Both the position numbers and the translations under genes were made by a program. Shown here one piece after another: positions 9,881-18,763 of a DNA stretch of 64,000 nucleotides (within the stretch, counting starts at the first letter, position 1; every line of letters starts with the position of its first letter). Below the pieces are notes generated by a model. The model was not told the origin of the DNA and searched no databases. It saw only the letters and a program-made list of their open reading frames with translations. The stretch is from contig JAQTNW010000007.1 in NCBI GenBank assembly GCA_028713655.1, positions 18,641 through 82,640 of the forward strand, read 5' to 3'. Origin of the DNA: Candidatus Methylacidiphilales bacterium (GTDB lineage: Bacteria > Verrucomicrobiota > Verrucomicrobiia > Methylacidiphilales > JAAUTS01).

Positions 9881-10777
9881 ATGAACCTTCAAGATTCCTC
9901 CTTGCCGGTATGTCCGAAAAGGCTCTCGAACGATCAAATCATGCAATATCAAACGCAAGGCTACCTCGCCTTTTGCAATGTCCTGACACCTCAGGAAGTC
10001 GGGCAATGTTGCCAGGCGCTTGAGCGCACGGCCCGCGAGCTTGTCGAATCAAATGACTCGCGTTACACCCCGCCACGCCTCGGCAAACGCGACAACCGTC
10101 TCGGAGCCTCCTACCAGCGTCCGAAAAGTCGCTCGATGATCCAAGTCGAGCCGGAGTTCGATCCAACTGGACGAAGCTTCGAGGAAATCAACGGTTATAT
10201 CCGGAAATTTATGTCATTTTGTGATGAGGATGAAGTGTTTCAGAAAATCGTGTCTCCCGGCAGCCGCCTGCATGACGTGGTTTCGTCTTTGATCGGCCCC
10301 GATCCGATTCTTTTTCAGGAGATGGCTTTGGTAAAGCCCGCGCTCATCGGGAGCGAAAAACCCTGGCACCAGGACAACGCGTACTTCTCCGTGACACCGC
10401 TCGATCAAATCATCGGAGTCTGGATCGCACTGGATGATGCCACGGTGGAAAACGGTTGCATGAACGTGATCCCGGGCGGCCACAAAGAGGGTGGATTCAA
10501 GCACCATCACGGAATGGATTGCGAGATCGATCCCGCACTGCTCAAGGTCGAGCGGGCGCGGCCCGTTCCGCTCCCGGCGGGCGGAGCACTGTTTTTCTAC
10601 GGCATGATTCCTCACGAGACAGCGCGCAATCGTTCGTCTCAACGCCGGCGCGCGTTACAGTTCCACTACCGCGGTGCGGAAACGCAAATTTTAGACGATG
10701 CGGCCTACGACGCCCTTTTCATGGACCGGCTGGGGGTTGCCGCATCCTGCCGGGCGGCTTCAAAGCATGGTTTCTAG
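9881..10777 (+). CDS. phytanoyl-CoA dioxygenase (PhyH) family protein
   Basis: A 298-residue Fe(II)/2-oxoglutarate dioxygenase-type protein. 'KPWHQDNAYFSVTP' holds the H-x-D metal pair, 'GCMNVIPGGHKEG' follows, and 'MIPHETARNRSSQRRRALQF' holds the third iron-binding His and the 2-oxoglutarate-binding Arg. These positions are complete, so it is probably active. PhyH-family enzymes hydroxylate very varied small molecules, so the substrate cannot be named. It is 16 bases upstream of the UroD-like gene and divergent from an AraC regulator, suggesting one regulated catabolic unit. Confidence 0.88.
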   Translation: MNLQDSSLPVCPKRLSNDQIMQYQTQGYLAFCNVLTPQEVGQCCQALERTARELVESNDSRYTPPRLGKRDNRLGASYQRPKSRSMIQVEPEFDPTGRSFEEINGYIRKFMSFCDEDEVFQKIVSPGSRLHDVVSSLIGPDPILFQEMALVKPALIGSEKPWHQDNAYFSVTPLDQIIGVWIALDDATVENGCMNVIPGGHKEGGFKHHHGMDCEIDPALLKVERARPVPLPAGGALFFYGMIPHETARNRSSQRRRALQFHYRGAETQILDDAAYDALFMDRLGVAASCRAASKHGF

Positions 10778-10793
10778 CACAATGCTATAGATT

Positions 10794-11930
10794 ATGACTA
10801 CAGACGCACAAAAGATCAGTTCGGCCCATGCGCGCCTGGGCATTCGCCGCAAGGGCGAAATCGTGCCGCGCGAGGAATATCTTGATTACATGACTTTTCG
10901 GACGAACGCCCGTCCGATGTTCACGGAGATTTTCGGCCCTATCATTGGGCTCAAAGAGGAATGGGCGACCCAGGGCGCAACTGCGGAGGAATTGGACTTT
11001 TCCGCATTCCACTATCGTTGGGCCGAGAGTTTTTGGCTTCCAACCCAGTGTGGATGGCTCGGAGGCGATCCCGATGAAATTCTCGAAGAAACAGAAGACC
11101 TTCTGGTGTATCGCGATGCAATGGGGCGCAAGATGGAGATGAGCAAAAAAAACTCCACGCTCGCCTTGCCTGCGACGCATCCGGTCAAGACCATGCAGGA
11201 TTGGTTGCGCATCAAACATCACTATGAGTTTTGCGAGGAGCGGTTGTCAGGAAATTGGCGGCCACCTTCTCCTGGAATGACAACAGTCGCTGCGATCCCG
11301 GGAGGATTTGACGAGCCTCGGCAGTTGATGGGGGAGGAAGCGCTGGCAATAGCGTGTTATGAGGAGCCGGAACTCATCCATGACATTCTTCAGACCATCG
11401 GCCAAACCGCCTTCCGCGTGCTGGAACGCATGACTAAGGAGGTAAAGGTGGATCTGTTGCATGTACATGAAGACATGGCGGGCTGCAGCGGGCCGTTGTT
11501 TGGGCCCAGGCAGGTCATGGAATTCATCGTTCCATATTACCGGTCCATCTGGGATTTATTGAGCAGCCGCGGAACGCGCCTGTTCATGCAGGACAGCGAC
11601 GGCGACATGAGGCCTGTGATTCCCTCTTTTCTGGAGGCGGGCGTCAATTTCATGTATCCCTGCGAACCCATGGCGGGGATGGATATCGTTCAATTACGAG
11701 CACAATACGGCAATCGACTGGCCTTCATGGGCGGGATTGACAAGCACATTCTCCGCCAGAGCAAGGAGAAGATCACAGCCGAATTGGAATACAAGATCCC
11801 GCCGATGGTGCGTAGCGGCGGCTGTATCCTGGGGCTGGACCACCGGGTGCCCAACGGCACGCCGCTTTCAAGCTACCGGTTCTATATTCAAAAGGCCTGG
11901 GAGATTATGGATCGGGTGGGCCGGGAATAG
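10794..11930 (+). CDS. uroporphyrinogen decarboxylase (UroD)-superfamily protein
   Basis: A 378-residue TIM-barrel protein of the UroD/methylcobamide methyltransferase superfamily. Supporting segments are 'EPELIHDILQTIGQTAFRVL', 'DLLHVHEDMAGCSGPLFGP', 'FIVPYYRSIWDLLSSRGTRL', 'LAFMGGIDKHIL' and the C-terminal 'GGCILGLDHRVPNGTPLSSY'. The N-terminus lacks the classical heme-pathway UroD start, and the genomic setting (AraC, PhyH) argues against heme synthesis. Relatives in this superfamily often transfer methyl groups to corrinoid proteins, but no corrinoid protein gene is adjacent. The substrate is unknown. Confidence 0.8.
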   Translation: MTTDAQKISSAHARLGIRRKGEIVPREEYLDYMTFRTNARPMFTEIFGPIIGLKEEWATQGATAEELDFSAFHYRWAESFWLPTQCGWLGGDPDEILEETEDLLVYRDAMGRKMEMSKKNSTLALPATHPVKTMQDWLRIKHHYEFCEERLSGNWRPPSPGMTTVAAIPGGFDEPRQLMGEEALAIACYEEPELIHDILQTIGQTAFRVLERMTKEVKVDLLHVHEDMAGCSGPLFGPRQVMEFIVPYYRSIWDLLSSRGTRLFMQDSDGDMRPVIPSFLEAGVNFMYPCEPMAGMDIVQLRAQYGNRLAFMGGIDKHILRQSKEKITAELEYKIPPMVRSGGCILGLDHRVPNGTPLSSYRFYIQKAWEIMDRVGRE

Positions 11931-11941
11931 AACAACAAAAC

Positions 11942-12679
11942 CTATCGAGTCTTATCCTTTAACACTTCCTCCAGGTCTTTGTTTATCAGAACAAGTTCCT
12001 TCTCCTTGAATGCGATGTAGTCCTTGAGAATGAAACGAATCTCCTCTTCGAGGGTCATTTTGACCTTCGATTGCGCATCGGCCAAATTTTCAGACGCGGG
12101 CATCTGCGGCTGAGGCGGCAGCATTGTGATGTCCAGAAGCGGACTTACCGGGAGGATCGACTGATAATCGCCAACTGTAACATAACCTTTTCCGTCGTCA
12201 TTCTTCTGCAAAAACAAGAGATGATAGTGATTGTACATGGGCAGATGTGATGTTGATCCCGGCATCAATTTATCTCCCTCAATCAATCGGTGGTAAGGCT
12301 TTTCGTGGTCATCCACCAAAAGGACAGACTTGCTCCGTGGAGCGCCGGAGGGATAGTCCAACTCCCTACCGTTCAATTCCAATGAATACAAGGGAACCGG
12401 CTGCACTTTTTTTCCGGGCTTCGGTATTTCTGCGAGTGCAAGCTTTTCTTTCGAATCTGGGGCAGGAGCTTTCAGCCAATACAAAAACCTGCATTCGTAT
12501 TTGACCCAGCCGTCTATATAGAGCACCGGCGATTTGTGTTCAACGGTGGCGATGACGATATAATCCGAATTCTCAATCATTTCACTCAACGTGCCAAACG
12601 TCGCTTCCGCGCGGCAAAGCCCGGTGCTGGGAAGACAAAGCATTAACGCGAGAAGAAGAAGCAAAGAAATGGGCTTCAT
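11942..12679 (-). CDS. exported protein of unknown function
   Basis: A 245-residue protein with a clear signal peptide ('MKPISLLLLLALMLCLPS...GLCRAEA', cleavage around residue 24). The mature part begins 'TFGTLSEMIENSDYIVIATV', a strand-rich start similar to secreted domains that open with an 'Ixxxdx-v-a' motif. It includes 'MYNHYHLLFLQKNDDGKGYV' and ends in a charged helical tail ('LTLEEEIRFILKDYIAFKEK'-like, then KDLEEVLKDKTR). No catalytic motif is evident. It converges on the UroD-like gene with an 11-base gap. I do not recognise a named family. Confidence 0.6.
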   Translation of the reverse strand: MKPISLLLLLALMLCLPSTGLCRAEATFGTLSEMIENSDYIVIATVEHKSPVLYIDGWVKYECRFLYWLKAPAPDSKEKLALAEIPKPGKKVQPVPLYSLELNGRELDYPSGAPRSKSVLLVDDHEKPYHRLIEGDKLMPGSTSHLPMYNHYHLLFLQKNDDGKGYVTVGDYQSILPVSPLLDITMLPPQPQMPASENLADAQSKVKMTLEEEIRFILKDYIAFKEKELVLINKDLEEVLKDKTR

Positions 12680-12788
12680 GTGTGGCGCGAGAATTTACTA
12701 ACAAAATTAGAATCGGCCAGCGGTACCAGGAAAGCAAGCGAAAGTTTAACCGCGGATTCACGCAGATGGATACAGATGAACAAGCATC

Positions 12789-12833
12789 GCCGGGCATGAT
12801 GCCCGGCTGTACGGGCGGGACGCCCGCGCTCCC
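12789..12833. repeat. double-hairpin dispersed repeat, copy 2
   Basis: GCCGGGC-ATGAT-GCCCGGC followed by GGGCG-GGA-CGCCC and the GCGCTCC tail. It matches the unit at 2018-2063 with small changes. It is preceded at about 12750-12780 by an 'AACCGCGGATTCACGCAGATG' unit of another dispersed family. Confidence 0.75.
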
Positions 12834-12846
12834 CAATCCAAAGACA

Positions 12847-13365
12847 TTAAACCGCGTGATCCGATTCCGCAGGCGTGGGCGGCGGCGGGGCAACGCGAAA
12901 CTCGCGGTGCCGGATCTGGCCGCCGGCTTCGGCAATGTAAAAACCCGCGCCCAAGCTGGCAACCGCCAGCACAAGCACCAGAAACCCCGCAAATGTCTGA
13001 ATCTTGGGGGCCGCCAATGTCACAATCAACGCGATCAATGCCAGCGCAGCGGTGGCGTAATAAAGCTTGCTCCAGCGATCCGCCAATGCCTCGTGCCGGT
13101 GCAGCCACGCCTCCCCGTCCTTGTCAGTCATCGACTGCACGCGATCTGCCGCGCGATCCCCGGTGTACGTCACCAGGGCAATCGAACCGGTCGTGAGGGC
13201 CACGACCAACAATCCAGTCAGAACAACCGAGCGGGCCCGGAAAACAACGCCCACAGCGAGGACGATCACCGCCACACCCAGCCCGGTCAGCGGCACATGG
13301 TTGACGAGGATATGCTGGTATTCGGGCAGCAAGAGCATCGTGATGAGATGATGGATGTGATTCAT
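12847..13365 (-). CDS. four-helix membrane protein of unknown function
   Basis: A 172-residue protein with four predicted transmembrane segments (about 20-40, 46-66, 100-120, 125-146). The N-terminus 'EYQHILVNHVPLTGLGVAV' has an N-H-x-P motif after a helix, as in several small membrane families where a histidine sits near the membrane face. The soluble loop between helices 2 and 3 is acidic ('DRAADRVQSMTDKDGEAWL') and the tail is proline-rich. 'MLLLPEYQH' is an alternative start nine residues in. The neighbour at 13460 is a small exported cysteine protein on the same strand; whether they work together is unknown. Confidence 0.6.
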   Translation of the reverse strand: MNHIHHLITMLLLPEYQHILVNHVPLTGLGVAVIVLAVGVVFRARSVVLTGLLVVALTTGSIALVTYTGDRAADRVQSMTDKDGEAWLHRHEALADRWSKLYYATAALALIALIVTLAAPKIQTFAGFLVLVLAVASLGAGFYIAEAGGQIRHREFRVAPPPPTPAESDHAV

Positions 13366-13459
13366 ATCGGCCTTATTTTATTTATTTGCAGCGGAGGCGC
13401 GTGGAGAATATCCCCACGACGACAGCCCGTCCGGTTCCCCCTGAGAATCCGGTCAAATC

Positions 13460-13828
13460 TTATTGAACAATGGTTGTGTTTTCCAAAAGCTTGACGCCGT
13501 TGCGTTCGGCCACATCGCCCTTGAGCGTGACTTCCTTGGCCGCATAGGCCGCCAGTTTGTCGTTTATGGGTTTGTGCTCGCCAATAACAAGGTAAAGATC
13601 GCCTGACGCGGTGAGCAGGCCGACAGGTCCGCCCGATTCGATGCAGGTTTTGGCACAGCCGGCATGTTTTTCACCTTTGCCGCCATGGTCCAGGTAGCAC
13701 ATGAGATCGACAATCTCGCCTTTGAGGGTGACATCATGCTTTTTTTCCTGGGCCCAGGCCTGCGGCGAGCCAAGAACGACAGCGAGGAACAACAGGGTTG
13801 AAGACAAGAGCAGGGATTTGCGGATCAT
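13460..13828 (-). CDS. small exported cysteine-containing protein
   Basis: A 122-residue protein starting 'MIRKSLLLSSTLLFLAVVLG', a clear signal peptide ending near 'AWAQEK'; the longer upstream reading lacks sense. The mature part is 'VTLKGEIVDLMCYLDHGGKG' followed by 'HAGCAKTCIESGGPVGLL', then 'KEVTLKGDVAERNGVKLLE'. This is a beta-rich, OB-like fold with two flanking strands ('VTLKGEIVD' and 'VTLKGDVAE') and C-x(15)-C-x3-C plus histidines, which suggests a metal (perhaps copper) or heme-proximal site. Similar small periplasmic proteins occur near c-type cytochromes and copper proteins, but I cannot name the family. Confidence 0.6.
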   Translation of the reverse strand: MIRKSLLLSSTLLFLAVVLGSPQAWAQEKKHDVTLKGEIVDLMCYLDHGGKGEKHAGCAKTCIESGGPVGLLTASGDLYLVIGEHKPINDKLAAYAAKEVTLKGDVAERNGVKLLENTTIVQ

Positions 13829-14240
13829 GGAATAGTCCTCCGAGGGGTTTGGGGTTATGGGAATCAAGATAGCAAGGTTTTGTTCAAACGCAAATCCATC
13901 TTTGAACCCAAAACAAAACACTTTTTACAGGAAGGACACGAAGGAACGCAAAGGAACCAAAAAGACTTAAACATGAATCTTAACCACTGATATCGCGGAT
14001 AATACGGATGAGGAACTTACTCAAACTCCATCTCTTCGAAACCAGCATATTGATTAACCGCTGATGTACGCGGTTTTTTGGACTGCGGCGGCACGACGCC
14101 GCTTTTTCTGCGGGCGACAGGTCGTTAATACACATGCAAAGCGTCCGTCGCGGCGGACGCACTCCAAAGTCCGCTGCGCGGACATCTGACAGCCGACTGC
14201 TGAAAGCTGACAGCGCCAGGGACTTAACACTGGGATTTCG
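13829..14240. repeat. gene-free spacer with inverted copy of the composite repeat
   Basis: No gene is seen. 14075-14110 is the reverse complement of the hairpin unit at 1931-1966, essentially base for base over 35 positions. It is preceded by 'TTAACCGCTGATGTACGCGG' and followed at about 14185-14212 by a 'GACTGCTGAAAGCTGACAGC' unit, so the module order of 1897-1997 is kept in inverted form. 'GACACGAAGGAACGCAAAGG' at about 13937 belongs to a further dispersed family. Confidence 0.75.
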
Positions 14241-15008
14241 TTAAATGAAGCTTGGCAGCCCGGGCGCTCCGGCGGGCAGCAGGCCGAGATTCCTCAATTC
14301 CTCCGCAAAGCGGGCCATGCCAAGCTTGTACGAGGAGTCCATCTTATAGCGAATGCAATTTGTCAGATAATCCAGTTCGACAGGATTCCCTGCAATCCGC
14401 CCGCGCGCCTCCAATCCTTCCAGGCTTTTGCGCCGGAACAGTTCGATCTCGTCCGGAGCGATTTCCGAATGCGGCGCAATCACCCACGCCGCATAGATAA
14501 AGGGCAGGCCCGTGAATTCCTTCCATGCAGCGCCCAAATCCAGGATTTCGCGCCGGGAATTGCCGCCCTGAATTTTCAAGGCCCGGTCTCCAATCCACAG
14601 CTCCGCATCCGCCGGAACTCCCTCGGGCACGTAGGCCGGAAAAATACCCCAATGCCTCTCGCACAGAACCTTGACCAGATTGGCGGAAGTTTTGGAGGCG
14701 GAATCCAGCGCTATTGTACGCGCCTGCTGCAACGGTTTCTCCAGTACCAGAATAACGCTGCGAACCGGCCCGTCGGAGGCAATGGCCGGTCCGTCCACAA
14801 TCCGGCAACCCGGACTCTCAAATGACGCCGCAACCGGCAGCAACGCGATGTCGAACTTGCCCGCGGCAAAATCCCGCGCCAACGGAACCGGTTCCAGATA
14901 TTTTATGTTGTCAGGCAACGCATGCACCAGCGGCCTGACATTCAGGTAAGGCACAGAACCGATGGAATGCCGGGCCAGCCGTTCCAAGGTGCAATCGGAA
15001 CAACTCAT
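14241..15008 (-). CDS. mqnA: chorismate dehydratase (futalosine menaquinone pathway)
   Basis: A 255-residue MqnA. The N-terminus 'SIGSVPYLNVRPLVHAL' is the family signature, followed by 'ARDFAAGKFDIALLPVAAS' (the S/A-P-V segment of the substrate pocket) and 'AELWIGDRALKI'; 'DLGAAWKEFTGLPFIYAAWV' is also diagnostic. It converts chorismate to 3-enolpyruvylbenzoate, the first step of futalosine menaquinone synthesis, in the cytoplasm. It is the last gene of ubiX-ubiA-mqnE-mqnA, two bases after mqnE. The length is normal. Confidence 0.93.
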   Translation of the reverse strand: MSCSDCTLERLARHSIGSVPYLNVRPLVHALPDNIKYLEPVPLARDFAAGKFDIALLPVAASFESPGCRIVDGPAIASDGPVRSVILVLEKPLQQARTIALDSASKTSANLVKVLCERHWGIFPAYVPEGVPADAELWIGDRALKIQGGNSRREILDLGAAWKEFTGLPFIYAAWVIAPHSEIAPDEIELFRRKSLEGLEARGRIAGNPVELDYLTNCIRYKMDSSYKLGMARFAEELRNLGLLPAGAPGLPSFI

Positions 15009-15010
15009 TG

Positions 15011-16150
15011 TCAGGATTGTTGAAGCACGGGGCTTCTTCCGCGGTTTTCACCCGGAATCTTGCGATAGACCGTGTCGCGCTGGCGGGGATTCCGGCCCGC
15101 CTCGCGGATCGCCTTTTCCAGCCGCCCCACCGTCATGGCTGCCGGGGTTTTGGCCCCCGCCATGTGAAATATTTTTTCCTCCACGATTGTGCCGTGCAGG
15201 TCATCCACCCCATAGCTCAGGCTCACTGTCGCCAGGGACAAGCCCGTACTGATCCAATACGCCGTGAGATGGTCGAAGTTATCCAGATAAATCCGCGCCA
15301 GGGCAAGGGTCCGAAGCTCATCCAAACCGGAGATGCGTTTCAAATGACTGAGTTCGTTGTTCTCAGGCTCGAAGGCATACGGAATGAAAGCCGTGAAACC
15401 GCCGGTTTCATCCTGCAATTCGCGCAGGCGGCGCAGATGATCGATGCGTTGCTCAATCGTCTCCACATGCCCGTACAACATCGTGCAGGTGCTGCGCCGG
15501 CCCATGCGATGCCATTCGCGATGCACCTCCAGCCATTCGTCGGCGGTTTCTTTTCCGCGGCAGATTTTGTCGCGCACCGCCGGATCGAAAATCTCGGCCC
15601 CGCCGCCGGTCAACGCGTCGAGGCCGGATTCCTGTAAAAGCTCCAGCGTTTCACGGATCGATTTCTTCGCCACCCGCTCGGCCAGATGCCGGATTTCGAT
15701 GGCGGTAAAGGCTTTGAGCGACAGCTTGGGATCCACCTTTTTCAACTCGGCTAACATTCCGGTGTAATAATCAAACGGCAGCCCGGGATGCAGGCCGCCG
15801 ACGATATGAATTTCAGTAACGCCATCCTTCACCGACTGCCGCGCAGCCTCGACCATCTCCGCAGTGGAATATTCAAAGGCATCGGCGTCCCGTTTCTTCC
15901 GGGCAAAGGAGCAGAACTGGCAGTCGAGGATGCAGATGTTGGAATAATTCAGGTAACGATTGATGACGTAGGTGGCTTCGTTGCCGTTTTTGGCTTCGCG
16001 CACGAAGTTGGCCATCCGTCCGAGATCATGCAGTTCCGCATGGCGGAGCAGGCACAGCGCTTCCTCATCGGAGATCCGATCCCGCGAAAAAACTTTTTCT
16101 TCGATGGCAGCCAGCCGGCCTTTCAACGTCGTATCCATAAATCCAAACAT
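15011..16150 (-). CDS. mqnE: aminofutalosine synthase, radical SAM
   Basis: A 379-residue radical SAM enzyme. 'NYSNICILDCQFCSFARKK' supplies the C-x3-C-x2-C cluster motif, 'IHIVGGLHPGLPFDYY' and 'GLDALTGGGAEIFDPAVR' are MqnE signatures, and 'TMLYGHVETIEQRIDHLRRL' follows. MqnE joins 3-enolpyruvylbenzoate with SAM to give aminofutalosine. MqnC was considered, but the 'GGGAEIFDP' and 'LPFDYY' segments and the position next to mqnA favour MqnE. Its start overlaps the 3' end of ubiA by up to 28 bases; a second ATG four codons in ('MDTTLKGRL') would shorten the overlap. Confidence 0.9.
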   Translation of the reverse strand: MFGFMDTTLKGRLAAIEEKVFSRDRISDEEALCLLRHAELHDLGRMANFVREAKNGNEATYVINRYLNYSNICILDCQFCSFARKKRDADAFEYSTAEMVEAARQSVKDGVTEIHIVGGLHPGLPFDYYTGMLAELKKVDPKLSLKAFTAIEIRHLAERVAKKSIRETLELLQESGLDALTGGGAEIFDPAVRDKICRGKETADEWLEVHREWHRMGRRSTCTMLYGHVETIEQRIDHLRRLRELQDETGGFTAFIPYAFEPENNELSHLKRISGLDELRTLALARIYLDNFDHLTAYWISTGLSLATVSLSYGVDDLHGTIVEEKIFHMAGAKTPAAMTVGRLEKAIREAGRNPRQRDTVYRKIPGENRGRSPVLQQS

Positions 16151-16995
16151 GCTCCGAGCAAGAGCGTTATGCTAACGAAGGCGTTGACCTGAAAGAAAGC
16201 TTTATTGATGGATACCGGGTCGGAAGTCCTGCACAAGCGGTGTTCATAGAGAAGGCCGGCCGAGGCCAGCGCCCAAGCCACGGCATAAATCGGCCCCAGC
16301 CCCGCGATCCATCCAAAACAGGCAAACCCGATAGCCGCCGCAACATGCAGCACCTGGGCCAGACGCAGGCTCGGCCTCAAACCGTAACGGGCGGGAAAAC
16401 TGTAAAGCCCCTTGCTCCGATCAAATTCCATGTCGAGCGTCGCGTAAATCAAGTCGAACCCAAAAACCCAGGCCAGCACCGATGCGGCCAGTACCCAGGG
16501 CGCAAGCGAAGTCAATTCGCCGCGCAGCGCGGCCCATGCGCCCATGGGCGCGGCGCTCAAGGCCAGACCCAGAAAGAAATGCGAATAGGCCGTGAACCGT
16601 TTGGTCAGCGAATAGGACAAGACCAGCACGATCGCCAGCGGGCTCAGATACAAACAAAGCGGATTCAACCGCCACGCGCCGAAAACCAGCAGGGCCAGCG
16701 AAACGGACATCAATGCCCAGCCCAGCGATTTTGGAATCAAGGTGTGGCGTAATGCCGTGCGCGGATTTTGTTTGTCGATTTCCCAATCCGCCAGGCGGTT
16801 GAAACACATGGCTGCTGTGCGGGCGCCCACCATGCAAAGCAAAATCCAAAACAAGGCGCGCCAGCCGGGTCTTCCCTGCCCCGCCACCAGCATGGACATC
16901 AACGCAAAAGGCAGCGCGAAAATCGTGTGTGAAAATTTGACGAATTCAAACAAGCCTGCCACGCGGGAGGCCAGGGACAATGGACGAGAAGACAT
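16123..16995 (-). CDS. mqnP: UbiA-family prenyltransferase, menaquinone type
   Basis: About 290 residues from 'MSSRPLSLASRVAGLFEFV'. The longer reading's first 53 residues are antisense-like and overlap ubiX, so I rejected them. The first aspartate-rich motif 'CFNRLADWEIDKQNPRTALR' is perfect, and the second is 'DLIYATLDMEFDRSKGLYSF'. Seven to nine membrane helices are apparent. It is an integral inner-membrane enzyme that attaches the polyprenyl chain to the naphthoate ring precursor. Its place between ubiX and mqnE argues for the futalosine-pathway role (MqnP). Confidence 0.9.
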   Translation of the reverse strand: MSSRPLSLASRVAGLFEFVKFSHTIFALPFALMSMLVAGQGRPGWRALFWILLCMVGARTAAMCFNRLADWEIDKQNPRTALRHTLIPKSLGWALMSVSLALLVFGAWRLNPLCLYLSPLAIVLVLSYSLTKRFTAYSHFFLGLALSAAPMGAWAALRGELTSLAPWVLAASVLAWVFGFDLIYATLDMEFDRSKGLYSFPARYGLRPSLRLAQVLHVAAAIGFACFGWIAGLGPIYAVAWALASAGLLYEHRLCRTSDPVSINKAFFQVNAFVSITLLLGACLDLWIRR

Positions 16996-17002
16996 ACTAA
17001 AA

Positions 17003-17569
17003 CTAATCCTCCCGCCCCTCGCGCTGAACTTTCCAGCGCTTGACGAGGTCATTTTCAACTCCGAGATGATCCAGGATGCGAGCGACAACCGTATCCGCCA
17101 CCTCTTCCACAGTCCGGGGCCGGCCGTAGTAGGATGGAATGGCGGGCAGAACAATCGCCCCCGCTTCGATCACAGTGACGATGTTGCGCGCGTGAATCAG
17201 ATTCCAAGGCGTCTCACGCGGCACCAGAATCAATTTCCTTTTCTCTTTCAAAAAAACATCCGCAGCGCGGGTGATTGTGCTGTCGGAATAGCCGTACGCG
17301 ATCCGTCCGACCGTGCCCATCGAGCACGGAACTATCACCATGCTGGCGATTTTTGAGGAACCGCTGACAAACGGCACCTGCATGCTCTGGTCGTCATAGA
17401 CGGGAAATTTTTCCGGAATTTTCAGCCCGTCCAGTTCGCATTTTGCCACTTCGTGTGCATGACTGCTGAGGACCACATGCACCTCATGACCCGGCTGATC
17501 CAGGTTTTGCAAAAGCCGTTGGGCGTAGATCGAGCCGCTCGCCCCGGTGATGGCGACAACGCATTTCAC
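17003..17569 (-). CDS. ubiX: UbiX-family flavin prenyltransferase
   Basis: A 188-residue Rossmann-like flavoprotein. 'VVAITGASGSIYAQRLLQNL' is the FMN-binding start, 'VVLSSHAHEV' follows, and 'MVIVPCSMGTVGRIAYG' and 'LILVPRETPWNLIHARN' are the conserved family motifs. It makes the prenylated FMN cofactor used by UbiD decarboxylases; the likely client is the UbiD-type enzyme at 27360-28901. First gene of the four-gene menaquinone operon, seven bases ahead of the prenyltransferase gene. Confidence 0.93.
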   Translation of the reverse strand: MKCVVAITGASGSIYAQRLLQNLDQPGHEVHVVLSSHAHEVAKCELDGLKIPEKFPVYDDQSMQVPFVSGSSKIASMVIVPCSMGTVGRIAYGYSDSTITRAADVFLKEKRKLILVPRETPWNLIHARNIVTVIEAGAIVLPAIPSYYGRPRTVEEVADTVVARILDHLGVENDLVKRWKVQREGRED

Positions 17570-17618
17570 GATTCAGAAAGGTTGGGCATGGAACACGAGA
17601 CGCCAGATTTGATCCACA

Positions 17619-18044
17619 TCACTTCTCCCCTGTGGAGGGATTCGGTTTATAAACCAGATAGGCAACCAAGGCGGCCAGCACGCTTTGTCCAACTCCGGAG
17701 ATGATCCATTTCAACGCCAGACAACACGGCAACGGTTGCACGGCATAAGAGATCAGCGAATTGGTTTCGAAAAAGACGCCCATGAATAACCCGAATAGAA
17801 CCGCGCAAACCGGGCATGCCTTTTCCGCAAAACCTTTTGCCCAGAGGACAACGAAGGTCGCCGACCATAAAAGTTGAGCCAAAGTCAGCCAGCCGATGTG
17901 CGAACACATCTGTCCCTGGGGGCGCCAAAGGCTGGCAGTCGCCTGGTACGTGGGCATCAGCCAGACCCGATGAATGAAATAATCCGTGATGAATACCACT
18001 GCAAACACCGCGGCGATGGCGAGGATGAGACGTTTAATGTTCAT
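17619..18044 (-). CDS. small membrane protein of unknown function
   Basis: A 141-residue protein with four hydrophobic helices (about 5-25, 50-70, 80-100, 112-133). It starts 'MNIKRLILAIAAVFAVVFITDYFIH...' and resembles small uncharacterised membrane proteins with 'D-Y-x-I-H' at the end of helix 1. Several cysteines lie at helix ends ('KACPVCAVLFG', 'QPLPCCLALKW'). It ends 49 bases before the ubiX start on the same strand and could be co-transcribed upstream of the menaquinone operon, but the role is unknown. Confidence 0.6.
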   Translation of the reverse strand: MNIKRLILAIAAVFAVVFITDYFIHRVWLMPTYQATASLWRPQGQMCSHIGWLTLAQLLWSATFVVLWAKGFAEKACPVCAVLFGLFMGVFFETNSLISYAVQPLPCCLALKWIISGVGQSVLAALVAYLVYKPNPSTGEK

Positions 18045-18133
18045 GGCCGGAGCATGGCATTTTGCCGGGAAAGATTAAAGAATTTTCCAGTAATTTCAAA
18101 GGAGCATGGCCTGCGACGCAAAGTAGTCCATTG

Positions 18134-18760
18134 CTATAACGGCCAGAGCTTTTCACGAGTTAGCCTGCGTTCAATCACCTCCTCCGAAACGGCAAAGCGC
18201 CTAGCTAGTGGGATGCAGAGATAGGACAGATGTGCATCACTGAGATTGTGACGAGCCATGCCGTTTTGCTCCACTTCAGAGAGAACATTCTCAAATTCCG
18301 TCTTCAGACTATCGATTGGAACCAGAAAGCGGCCTGCGAACTCATTCGCATGATACTCCAGTAAGCCATATTCCTTGTCGGGCATATCTTGCATAAATAC
18401 AATCCACTCATCCGAGTTCCCTCGTGGTATTGCCTTAAAAACCTCTTCGTGCAGGACATAATGACCTAGCTCGTGAGCAATGCTGAACCGTAGCCGATTG
18501 ATAAACCGATCGTCCAGATACTGCTGCTGATCCACGATGAGGGTCGTCCAGTCCCCCAATAAAAGGGCATCCACGTCGGCATTTTCTTTCAGGCCTGTAA
18601 TGGTTCTGATTTCAAGATTGAGATCGAATTCGGCTATGGCCAAAACATCCACTGGAATCTCGCCGGAAGACCAGTATTGCTGTCTGAATCTATCGGCTTC
18701 ATTCCAACACTGCTGCTGGTCAATGAAGGGGGCTTTGAAGGTCCGAGGGTCTGTTGACAT
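18134..18760 (-). CDS. ImmA/IrrE-family zinc metalloprotease
   Basis: A 208-residue protein with the zinc motif 'HELGHYVLHE' (H-E-x-x-H) near residue 95 and the downstream acidic ligand region 'EYHANEFAGRFLVP', both hallmarks of ImmA/IrrE peptidases (COG2856). These enzymes cleave or inactivate a partner XRE repressor under stress. The partner gene is directly upstream, three bases away. The C-terminal part ('LARRFAVSEEVIERRLTR') is a winged or helix-turn-helix-like segment usual in this family. Context suggests a stress- or phage-responsive regulatory pair. Confidence 0.88.
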   Translation of the reverse strand: MSTDPRTFKAPFIDQQQCWNEADRFRQQYWSSGEIPVDVLAIAEFDLNLEIRTITGLKENADVDALLLGDWTTLIVDQQQYLDDRFINRLRFSIAHELGHYVLHEEVFKAIPRGNSDEWIVFMQDMPDKEYGLLEYHANEFAGRFLVPIDSLKTEFENVLSEVEQNGMARHNLSDAHLSYLCIPLARRFAVSEEVIERRLTREKLWPL

Positions 18761-18763
18761 GTC

